Positions 57,264 through 64,000 of a stretch of 64,000 bases of DNA are shown piece by piece. The notes below the pieces were generated by a model. It was not told the origin of the DNA, made no database searches, and saw nothing but the letters and a program-made list of their open reading frames with translations. This stretch comes from Dyadobacter sp. CY345. Its GTDB lineage: Bacteria; Bacteroidota; Bacteroidia; Cytophagales; Spirosomataceae. A program made the translations under genes and the position numbers. Position 1 is the first letter of the stretch, and every line of letters begins with the position of its first letter. Location of the stretch: positions 2,170,001-2,234,000 of the forward strand of contig NZ_JAKFFS010000001.1 of the NCBI RefSeq assembly GCF_021502725.1, written 5' to 3'.

Positions 57264-58451
57264 ATGATAACCTTTCCGAAAAACAATACTATTGCCGAAT
57301 CAATCAGTACAAAGAAAACCAAATCTGCGTTTCGGGAGTGGCTGGATTCAGTTTTTTTTGCCGTTATTGCTGCAACATTGATCAGATGGTTGTTTTTCGA
57401 AGCATTTGTAATTCCTTCTTCTTCCATGGAGCACACGCTTTTGGTTGGTGAGTATTTGTTTGTGAGTAAGCTGCATTATGGAACCCGTACGCCAATTACG
57501 CCGCTGCAAGTTCCGCTTACGCACCAGACAATTTGGGGAACCGAAATACCTTCTTATCTCGAATGGATTAAAATGCCTGAAATGAGGTTGCCAGGTTTTT
57601 CTGACGTGAAAAGAGGTGATGTTGTTGTTTTTAACATACCTTCTGAAAACCCGGGTGTTTATCAGAAGTATAGTAATGTGCTGCCAAATTTAAAACCGCA
57701 TCCGATTGATCTTCGCACAAATTATATTAAAAGGTGTTTGGGACAGGCAGGAGATAAACTGGAAATTATAGCTGGCCAGGTTTACGTAAATGGTACAGTA
57801 AGTGAAAATCCAGTTGGTATGCAAAGTGATTACTTCATTTCATCCGGCACAGCAATTAATGAGGTGAATATTTTTCGAAAAAACGGGATCACTGAATATT
57901 CTCCATATACCGAAACCTTTGACGATACCTTACCAGGCAATGATGAGAATGGATATATCGTTAAAACGGCAGCTCAAACCGCTGAGAAATTAAAGTCCTA
58001 TGATTTTATAAAACGCGTTCAATTGTCTGTCCTGCCAAAAGGGATAAAGGAAAGTTATCTTTTCCCAAATTCTGATTTGCTTAATTGGAACAAGGATAAC
58101 TATGGGCCCATTGTTGTGCCAAAACAAGGAATGACAGTTGAATTAACCGCTTCAAACAGTGCCCTGTATGGAGAAGTAATTCAGTTTTTTGAAGGAAATC
58201 CAGACATAACAAATAACAATGGCGTATTAAGTCAGGCGGGTAAACCGATCACAAAATACACATTCAAACAGGATTATTATTTTATGATGGGGGATAACCG
58301 TCATAATTCTGCGGACTCACGCTATTGGGGGTTTGTACCGAAGGATCACATTGTTGGAAAAGCGGTATTTGTATGGATGTCTATTGATCCTGATCCTTTG
58401 CGTTTTATCGATAAGATTCGCTGGGACAGGTTATTCAGAGTGATTAATTAA
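57264..58451 (+). CDS. lepB: Signal peptidase I, copy 2
   Basis: A 395-aa paralogue of the preceding gene: catalytic Ser54 in Pro-Ser-Ser-Ser-Met-Glu, Lys157 in Asn-Tyr-Ile-Lys-Arg-Cys, and the same terminal box up to Val-Trp-Met-Ser-Ile-Asp-Pro. It has an extra stretch of about 15 residues before the Lys, around Tyr-Gln-Lys-Tyr-Ser-Asn, and its middle domain has diverged. A terminator between the copies means separate expression, so the two enzymes may process different precursors. Confidence 0.93.
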   Translation: MITFPKNNTIAESISTKKTKSAFREWLDSVFFAVIAATLIRWLFFEAFVIPSSSMEHTLLVGEYLFVSKLHYGTRTPITPLQVPLTHQTIWGTEIPSYLEWIKMPEMRLPGFSDVKRGDVVVFNIPSENPGVYQKYSNVLPNLKPHPIDLRTNYIKRCLGQAGDKLEIIAGQVYVNGTVSENPVGMQSDYFISSGTAINEVNIFRKNGITEYSPYTETFDDTLPGNDENGYIVKTAAQTAEKLKSYDFIKRVQLSVLPKGIKESYLFPNSDLLNWNKDNYGPIVVPKQGMTVELTASNSALYGEVIQFFEGNPDITNNNGVLSQAGKPITKYTFKQDYYFMMGDNRHNSADSRYWGFVPKDHIVGKAVFVWMSIDPDPLRFIDKIRWDRLFRVIN

Positions 58452-58453
58452 GC

Positions 58454-58484
58454 AAAAAAGCTTCCCGGACCGGGAAGCTTTTTT
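58454..58484. terminator. Bidirectional terminator after lepB copy 2
   Basis: AAAAAAGCTTCCCGG / CCGGGAAGCTTTTTT, a near-perfect palindrome of 15 bp per arm (58454-58468, 58470-58484). It ends lepB and the converging GH13 gene. Confidence 0.85.
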
Positions 58485-58503
58485 GATATTTGAGAACTAA
58501 ATA

Positions 58504-60327
58504 TTACTCTTCTTGTGAGAATATCAATGCGCTGTATGGTGGAATTTCAAGTGCTGCGAAATTAGGCATATTATCAAAATCACCAGGCATTGTATTGATA
58601 TCAAAAACGCCAAGATTTGAGAATTCCTGATCGTAATAGGTATTATCACTATTGAAGCGAAGTTTCCACAAGCCCTCTCTCGGGAAACCAACTTTGTAGT
58701 CATGAAAAGTTTCAGTTGAAAAATTCAGGACGACAACCACACTATCTTTCGGACCGCCATTTTTGTATCGGTGCATAACGATTATTTTCTTCTCGTTATC
58801 AGCACGTAAAATATGAACATCCTGACCTAACAAACCTTCGGTTACTCCATACCAGTTTCGGCGAAGATGGATTAAATCCCGATGTAAATTTGTATATCCT
58901 GAGAAAATTTCTTGTCTTGACCAATCAAGCGGATCAGTATCGGAGAACCATTTATCTTCCAAAAGAGGTTGTCCCTGGAAGATCATTGGAATCCCAGGAG
59001 AAGTCATAACAAGCGCAACACCGAGTGCAGCACGTTTTTTGGAGTACCAATTATTCACATCGCCATTGGCAATTTCTTCCGCAACCCTGGCCTGACCATT
59101 CGAAACTTCATCATGTGATTCAGTATAGATAATTCGTTGAAACGAATCGGAATTGTAACGACTGGTAATCGCGTGAACAACGCTTGGAATATTTCGATCC
59201 TGATCGTTGGCAGTTATAATTGCATCACGAACGGAATGAACGAATTCTGCATCCCATTGAGAACCATAACCCATACCATCGTTTTCGACGGAATTAGTCA
59301 CCATATCCAAAGAATGCATATCCTCTGCGATGGTTATATGATTTGGGAAATTGTCGCTTATATCTTTATTGATCCACTGCATCAAGGAAATTCCTTCTTC
59401 AAGATCGTTTCCAGGGTTTCCGTCGGCTTTCACGTTTCTGATATAAACAACCATATCCATGCGAAGACCGTCGATGCGGTAATCACGCAACCACATCATG
59501 GCGTTATCATGAATATATTGTCTGACCTCGCCACGTCCGAAATCCGGTCTCGTTCCTCCCCATGGCGTTTCTGCCTTCCAATCGTTGTAGAAATAAATTC
59601 CTCCGCCTTCATTTTCCGACCAACCATCAAATCTCCAAAGATCAAGATCAGACGGGCCAAAGTGATTATAAACAACGTCCAAAATTACCGCGATTCCATA
59701 TTCATGGGCCGCTTTTACAAAAGCTTTCAAACCGTCAGGTCCACCGTAGTCCGACTCAATTGCAAATGGATTGGACGGATTATATCCCCATGAGCGATCG
59801 CCCGGGAATTCGGTACTTGGCATAATCTCCACAGCATTGATACCTAAGCTTTTCAGATAATCTAGCTTCTCAATCGCAGTATAAAACGTCCCGATCTTAT
59901 TTTCTTCCTTTGCGTTGAAGGTTCCGATATGCAATTCGTAAATAACCAGTTCATTCCAACTAGGCATCGCGTAATCTACATCTTGCCAGTCAAAAGTTGC
60001 ATGATTATAAACAACACTATTCCCAACTGAATTGGTAACTTTTAAAGCATAAGGGTCATTACGCTGAAAATCGCCGTAAGGTGTTTTTAAAGCGAACTTG
60101 TACTCATCATCTTCCTTTGAATTCTCAACCAAAAGGCCCCAATTTCCATTTTCTTCTTTGTGCATTGGATGCGCCTCTACATCCCAGTCATTAAATGTTC
60201 CAATAATCGAAACACTGTCTGCATTCGGCGCCCATACTCTGTAATGAACTCCTTCCGGATGGCAGATTGCGCCCATCCCTTCAAAATTTTCTATGATGTC
60301 GGTGTTGTCTGTATTTAGGTTTTCCAT
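58504..60327 (-). CDS. GH13 enzyme, 1,4-alpha-glucan branching type
   Basis: 607 aa from the ATG at 60327; the frame extends 40 codons upstream but overlaps the dprA side. An N-terminal CBM48-like domain (about residues 20-105; Val-Trp-Ala-Pro-Asn-Ala) precedes the GH13 barrel with Asp in Gly-Leu-Arg-Met-Asp-Met-Val, Glu in Ile-Ala-Glu-Asp, and Asp in Ser-His-Asp-Glu-Val as catalytic triad. A C-terminal all-beta domain closes it. The layout matches glycogen branching enzymes rather than a plain amylase. Confidence 0.88.
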   Translation of the reverse strand: MENLNTDNTDIIENFEGMGAICHPEGVHYRVWAPNADSVSIIGTFNDWDVEAHPMHKEENGNWGLLVENSKEDDEYKFALKTPYGDFQRNDPYALKVTNSVGNSVVYNHATFDWQDVDYAMPSWNELVIYELHIGTFNAKEENKIGTFYTAIEKLDYLKSLGINAVEIMPSTEFPGDRSWGYNPSNPFAIESDYGGPDGLKAFVKAAHEYGIAVILDVVYNHFGPSDLDLWRFDGWSENEGGGIYFYNDWKAETPWGGTRPDFGRGEVRQYIHDNAMMWLRDYRIDGLRMDMVVYIRNVKADGNPGNDLEEGISLMQWINKDISDNFPNHITIAEDMHSLDMVTNSVENDGMGYGSQWDAEFVHSVRDAIITANDQDRNIPSVVHAITSRYNSDSFQRIIYTESHDEVSNGQARVAEEIANGDVNNWYSKKRAALGVALVMTSPGIPMIFQGQPLLEDKWFSDTDPLDWSRQEIFSGYTNLHRDLIHLRRNWYGVTEGLLGQDVHILRADNEKKIIVMHRYKNGGPKDSVVVVLNFSTETFHDYKVGFPREGLWKLRFNSDNTYYDQEFSNLGVFDINTMPGDFDNMPNFAALEIPPYSALIFSQEE

Positions 60328-60482
60328 GTAGGGATTTGACTTTTTGAATTTATGATATGTATGGCAAAATCTGTGCCACGTATATATCCTTAAATCGCGA
60401 CGTGTATATATGTTTTTATACTGCGGAAAAAACTGAATTTGAATCAATATTTTATAATTTGCGATTCAAAACACACACTACT

Positions 60483-61622
60483 ATGTTGGAATCACCGGAA
60501 AGTGAAAAGCTTTGCACGCTTGCTTTGGTCAATACGCCTGGCATTGGATCAGTCACTATACGACAGTTGATTAGTTACTGCGGAAGTGCTGAGAAAGTAT
60601 TTAGATCGGATTATAAAACCCTGATTAAAATCCCGGGCATCGGCGATAAGGTTGCAAGACTTATACTTAAAAAGGACGGCATCGCGGAGGCAGAAAAAGA
60701 ATGGAATGAATGTATAAAAAGCGGTGCTGATCTTCATTTTTTCTCGGATAAAACGTATCCCAATCGCTTGAAGTCACTTTATGATGCACCGGTGATGCTG
60801 TATTCGAAAGGTAATTTTGACTACAATAATCAGCGTACAATTGGCATTGTCGGTACCAGGCAAATTACTGATTACGGCAAAAGTGTAACTGAAAGTATCA
60901 TAAAGGATCTCGTTCCTTTTAATCCTCTTGTTGTCAGCGGTCTGGCCTATGGCGTAGACATTACTGCGCACAGAGCCTGCCTTAAACATGAACTGACAAC
61001 CATAGGAGTTATGGCCAGTGGGCTTAATGTAATCTATCCGGCGACACACCAGAAAACTGCTCGTGAGATGCAAGATAACGGTGGTTTAGTTACAGAAAAT
61101 GCATTAAATACAAAACCGGATTTTATGCGTTTTCCAGCAAGGAACAGGATCATTGCCGGGTTGAGTGACATTACAATCGTGGTAGAGTCTGCGAAAAAAG
61201 GCGGGAGTTTAATTACTGTGGAATTTGCACAAAACTATCACCGGGAAGTGTTTGCGGTACCAGGAAATTTAAACAATCCACAGTCGGAAGGTTGTAACCA
61301 ACTAATTCGGGATAACAAAGCCGCAATCTTCACTTCCGTGAACGAAATGGCGGAGGCGATAGGTTGGAATTTACAGAACAAAGAAAATGATTTGCGTGTT
61401 ACTAATTTGAAAGATTCTGAAAGCGCTAACCTAGTATTTGACGGATTCACACAAGATGAGGGGCAAATTCTTTCACTTTTAAAACGGCAGGGGAGCATGC
61501 AGCTGGATGAATTGTCGTGGCAAAGTAGTATGCATCTGAATAAACTGGCAACGTTATTGTTAAACCTTGAATTTCAGGGAATAGTTAAATCCTTTCCGGG
61601 GAAGAAATACGGATTAATTTAA
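60483..61622 (+). CDS. dprA: DNA processing protein DprA
   Basis: 379 aa from the ATG at 60483; the open frame starts 42 codons upstream, but this part is not DprA-like. The N-terminal helix-hairpin-helix region (about 1-60: Pro-Gly-Ile-Gly-Ser-Val; Ile-Pro-Gly-Ile-Gly-Asp-Lys) leads into the Rossmann-like core (Gly-Ile-Val-Gly-Thr-Arg; Ser-Gly-Leu-Ala-Tyr-Gly-Val-Asp; Phe-Ala-Val-Pro-Gly) and a C-terminal winged helix. It loads RecA on incoming ssDNA in natural transformation. Confidence 0.95.
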   Translation: MLESPESEKLCTLALVNTPGIGSVTIRQLISYCGSAEKVFRSDYKTLIKIPGIGDKVARLILKKDGIAEAEKEWNECIKSGADLHFFSDKTYPNRLKSLYDAPVMLYSKGNFDYNNQRTIGIVGTRQITDYGKSVTESIIKDLVPFNPLVVSGLAYGVDITAHRACLKHELTTIGVMASGLNVIYPATHQKTAREMQDNGGLVTENALNTKPDFMRFPARNRIIAGLSDITIVVESAKKGGSLITVEFAQNYHREVFAVPGNLNNPQSEGCNQLIRDNKAAIFTSVNEMAEAIGWNLQNKENDLRVTNLKDSESANLVFDGFTQDEGQILSLLKRQGSMQLDELSWQSSMHLNKLATLLLNLEFQGIVKSFPGKKYGLI

Positions 61623-61625
61623 ATA

Positions 61626-62255
61626 ATGACAAAAAGTACAATACAGTTAATTAAACAGGGTGAGGGTTTGACTGTTGAATTTAAAAGGACAATAGACAGT
61701 CCATTTAAAATTGCAAAGACGATTGCGTCGTTTGCCAACACTTCGGGAGGTGTTTTACTTGTGGGGGTTGGTGATAATCGCGAATTGTTTGGAATCACTT
61801 CGGAGCTGGGTGAACTGGAAAAACTGGAAAAGGCCTGTACCGAATTAATCGATAAGATGGTTCCCATCAGGTTCAAATCCGAAAAGCTTGACAACAGGAC
61901 ACTTTTGAGAATAGAGATAGACGAAAGCCAGGAACGTCCGCATTATGCAATCAACGAAAAGGGGCAGAGAATGATTTATATCCGGGTAAAAGATAAAAGT
62001 GTCCCAACTTTAAGGCTGTTTATTGAAGGACAAAGTGACTTTGACACCCGAACCTTACTTGATTCCAGACATGTCAGAACTTTGGTTCAGTATCTAAAGG
62101 AATATGATTCGGTAACAGCCAAAGTGTTTTCAAGAATAATAAATATTTCAGAAAAGAGGGCAGAACGCTTGCTGAATGATCTGGCGGAGAAACAGGTGTT
62201 GTTGAGATTGAAAAAAGGTAAACCGGAATTATTCAGTTTAAAATGGGTTGAATAA
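61626..62255 (+). CDS. AlbA_2/Schlafen-type DNA-binding protein
   Basis: A 209-aa protein beginning with the AlbA_2 domain: Glu-Gly-Leu-Thr-Val-Glu-Phe-Lys-Arg-Thr, Ala-Ser-Phe-Ala-Asn-Thr-Ser-Gly-Gly and Val-Gly-Val-Gly-Asp-Asn. A C-terminal winged-helix-like part (about 140-205; Ser-Glu-Lys-Arg-Ala-Glu-Arg-Leu-Leu-Asn) follows. Such proteins are called putative transcriptional regulators or Schlafen-like. It starts 3 nt past the dprA stop, so it is in one operon with it, but there is no proven link to competence. Confidence 0.87.
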   Translation: MTKSTIQLIKQGEGLTVEFKRTIDSPFKIAKTIASFANTSGGVLLVGVGDNRELFGITSELGELEKLEKACTELIDKMVPIRFKSEKLDNRTLLRIEIDESQERPHYAINEKGQRMIYIRVKDKSVPTLRLFIEGQSDFDTRTLLDSRHVRTLVQYLKEYDSVTAKVFSRIINISEKRAERLLNDLAEKQVLLRLKKGKPELFSLKWVE

Positions 62256-62261
62256 AAGGAT

Positions 62262-62310
62262 ATACATAAAAACGGCTTTGAATCAAAAATTCAAAGCCGT
62301 TTTTATGTAT
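62262..62310. terminator. Bidirectional terminator with 22-bp perfect stem
   Basis: A 22-nt arm (62262-62283) pairs perfectly with 62289-62310 across a 5-nt loop, containing AAAAACGGCTTTG and CAAAGCCGTTTTT. It separates the converging AlbA_2 and FKBP genes. Confidence 0.9.
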
Positions 62311-62320
62311 TATCAATAAA

Positions 62321-62752
62321 TTACTCAATACCAACAAGTTCCAGTTCAAAGATCAAATCCTGACCCGCCAATGGATGGTTTGCATCCAGAAGCACATGAG
62401 TTTCTGTAACTTCTTTAACGATAACCGGGATAACCTGGCCATTACCATCCTGATGCATATTTAGCGTGATACCAACTTCAAGTGGAATATCAGCAGGAAT
62501 CTGGCTGCGCTCGAAATTTACGATCATATCTTCATTCAAAGGTCCGTATGCCTCTTCGTTAGGAATATGGATTGTTTTTTTATCTCCAACTGCCATGCCT
62601 GTAACGCCATCATCAAACCCTTTGATCACTTGTCCGCTTCCCAATAGAAATGACAATGGTTCACGTCCTGCTGAGGAATCAAACAGTTGGCCATCCGGAA
62701 GGGTGCCTGTGTAGTGTACCTGGACAGTATCACCTGCTTGTGCTTGTTTCAT
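62321..62752 (-). CDS. FKBP-type peptidyl-prolyl isomerase, SlyD-like
   Basis: 143 aa from the ATG at 62752; the longer frame up to 62890 would overlap proS and is unlikely. It has Val-His-Tyr-Thr-Gly-Thr-Leu, Phe-Asp-Ser-Ser, and Gly-Asp-Lys-Lys-Thr in the FKBP half, and an insert-in-flap domain with Leu-Asp-Ala-Asn-His-Pro-Leu-Ala-Gly, as in SlyD-type foldases. It lacks the His-rich metal tail. It stands 67 nt after the stop of proS, on the same strand. Confidence 0.9.
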   Translation of the reverse strand: MKQAQAGDTVQVHYTGTLPDGQLFDSSAGREPLSFLLGSGQVIKGFDDGVTGMAVGDKKTIHIPNEEAYGPLNEDMIVNFERSQIPADIPLEVGITLNMHQDGNGQVIPVIVKEVTETHVLLDANHPLAGQDLIFELELVGIE

Positions 62753-62819
62753 TTTGTTAGATATAATGGTAAAAAAATATATTAAGGTGATGCTTGCTAG
62801 TGTTTGAAAGTTTTTCTTA

Positions 62820-64000
62820 TCAATAAGCTCTTGCAAACACAACACGCCTCGACGAAGGATTGCCTGAATAAATACAAACGCCTTCTTCATCTTCGGAATT
62901 TAAAGGAACGCAGCGGATAGTTGCTTTAGTTTCTTCTTTAATTTTTTCTTCCGTTTCGGACGTTCCATCCCAGTGCGCCAGAATGAAGCCGCCTTTGGTA
63001 TCCAATACCTTGTTAAACTCTTCGAAAGTATCTACTTTATAAGTATTTTCTTCACGAAAGGCTAGGGCTTTATTATAAATCGATTCCTGAATATTATCAA
63101 GCAAAGCGCTGATGTGCTCGATGATACCTTCCAGTGAAACAGTTTCTTTCGTCTTTGTATCGCGGCGTGCGATTTCAACAGTATTGTTTTCCAGATCACG
63201 GGCACCCATCGCCAAACGAACAGGGACGCCTTTCAATTCATACTCAGCGAATTTGTAACCAGGTTTGTAAGCGTCGTTATTATCAAACTTAACACTGATA
63301 CCTTTTTTCCTCAATTCTTTTGTTATCTCACTCACCTTCTCAGAAATCTGGGTAAGTTGTTCTTCATTTTTATAGATCGGAACAATCACTACCTGAATAG
63401 GCGCAAGTTTAGGTGGTAAAACCAATCCGCTGTCATCAGAATGTGCCATAATCAGCGCACCCATCAAACGTGTGCTTACACCCCATGAGGTACCCCAAAC
63501 ATATTCAAGTTTTCCTTCCTTATCCTGGAATTTAACATCAAAAGCGTTAGCGAAGTTTTGTCCGAGAAAATGGGATGTTCCTGCCTGTAGCGCTTTTCCG
63601 TCCTGCATAAGTGCTTCGATACAATAGGTATCCACAGCGCCTGCGAAACGTTCATTTGCTGTTTTAACACCTTTCACGACCGGAAGTGCCATCCATTCCT
63701 CTGCAAACTGAGCATAGATTTCAAGCATTTGTTTCGTCTCCGCTACCGCTTCCGCAGAAGTCGAATGCGCAGTATGTCCTTCCTGCCAAAGAAATTCAGT
63801 GGTTCTTAGAAACAATCTTGTACGCATTTCCCAACGCACCACATTCGCCCATTGATTTATCAAAAGCGGCAAGTCGCGATACGATTGAATCCAGTTTTTG
63901 TATGTACTCCAAATCACCGTTTCCGATGTTGGACGTACGATTAATTCTTCTTCCAATTTGGCTTCGGGATCAACAATTACGCCACCGCCATTTGGGTCAT
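62820..64000 (-). CDS. proS: Prolyl-tRNA synthetase, 5' end cut by the window edge
   Basis: The frame is open to the right edge, so about 393 codons of the C-terminal part are seen; the N-terminal part (motif 1 and start) is outside. It has class-II motif 2 ([12 protein letters not shown]) and [11 protein letters not shown]. Motif 3 and the anticodon-binding domain (from about 200 residues on; Val-Val-Ile-Val-Pro-Ile-Tyr) follow. This resembles the eukaryote/archaeal-type ProS, common in Bacteroidota, which lacks the editing insert. Confidence 0.92.
   Translation of the reverse strand, partial: DPNGGGVIVDPEAKLEEELIVRPTSETVIWSTYKNWIQSYRDLPLLINQWANVVRWEMRTRLFLRTTEFLWQEGHTAHSTSAEAVAETKQMLEIYAQFAEEWMALPVVKGVKTANERFAGAVDTYCIEALMQDGKALQAGTSHFLGQNFANAFDVKFQDKEGKLEYVWGTSWGVSTRLMGALIMAHSDDSGLVLPPKLAPIQVVIVPIYKNEEQLTQISEKVSEITKELRKKGISVKFDNNDAYKPGYKFAEYELKGVPVRLAMGARDLENNTVEIARRDTKTKETVSLEGIIEHISALLDNIQESIYNKALAFREENTYKVDTFEEFNKVLDTKGGFILAHWDGTSETEEKIKEETKATIRCVPLNSEDEEGVCIYSGNPSSRRVVFARAY

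Noticed and set aside
60400-60412. ACGTATATAT / ACGTGTATATAT near-repeats before dprA
   Set aside because: Short AT-rich similarity in the gap between divergent genes; too weak to call a site.
60328-60447. Upstream extension of the GH13 gene
   Set aside because: Would overlap the dprA regulatory region and adds unrelated residues; the ATG at 60327 gives the normal N-terminus.
60357-60482. Upstream extension of dprA
   Set aside because: 42 codons with no DprA character, rich in Tyr, Phe and Cys; the ATG at 60483 fits the family.
62753-62890. Upstream extension of the FKBP gene
   Set aside because: Overlaps the end of proS; the FKBP fold begins right after the ATG at 62752.
1-64000. tRNA, rRNA, CRISPR arrays, insertion sequences, prophage genes
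   Set aside because: No cloverleaf with CCA-type ends, regular short repeats, transposase motifs or phage structural genes were recognised.

Overview
The window looks like a chromosome segment of a Bacteroidota bacterium, most likely in Cytophagales near Dyadobacter/Spirosomataceae. The lineage call is an inference from four things. Promoters fit TTTG-N(17-23)-TAnnTTTG. Most genes lack a Shine-Dalgarno sequence. Families typical of the phylum are present (DUF4202, Peptidase_Mx-like zinc peptidase, DUF5683, large two-box signal peptidases). The order parA-parB-DUF5683-dapB-lepB is also characteristic. No rRNA, tRNA, CRISPR array, transposase or phage gene was seen.

Layout. 1-10.2 kb holds small hypothetical proteins, a TetR regulator flanked by two identical-type operators and followed by a stand-alone fabF, a double thioredoxin-fold protein, a frameshifted GH5 glycosidase, a divergent MocR-regulator/PNPOx-like pair and a DUF4202 protein. 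The gap after fabF holds a complete candidate small-RNA unit on the minus strand: promoter, about 65 nt of transcript and terminator.

10.2-32.2 kb is a large exopolysaccharide locus of the Wzx/Wzy type. It has a CheY-like receiver, a pseudo-receiver/sugar-phosphate transferase fusion that would start the repeat unit, a serine-type acetyltransferase, a half-length TolC-like protein, a Wzc-like chain-length protein with a degraded kinase site, a Wzy-like polymerase, a Wzx flippase, eight or nine glycosyltransferases and a membrane acyltransferase. Inside it (26.2-29.9 kb) lies a tightly overlapping minus-strand operon. This encodes a two-TM protein, a receiver-PP2C phosphatase, a STAS antagonist, an RsbW-like kinase and the acyltransferase, so a partner-switching module is coupled to a polysaccharide-modifying enzyme. 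A 50-residue membrane protein is tucked between a glycosyltransferase and the polymerase.

32.2-46.6 kb is mixed: an orphan Hpt protein, an MCE/Mla-type lipid transport operon, a GH43 enzyme, two DUF2157-type membrane proteins, a zinc peptidase, a methyltransferase, apaG, ung, a Dabb protein, a zinc phospholipase C-like protein, two exported TIM-barrel isomerase-like proteins and a DinB protein. 46.6-64 kb is mostly housekeeping: a DEAD-box helicase with a roughly 360-nt leader, an outer-membrane barrel, ald with a divergent Lrp regulator, a radical SAM protein, parA-parB-DUF5683-dapB-lepB-lepB, a glycogen-branching-type GH13 enzyme, dprA, a Schlafen/AlbA-type protein, an FKBP isomerase and the 3' part of proS, which runs off the right edge.

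Functions come from motif reading by eye; no database search was run.
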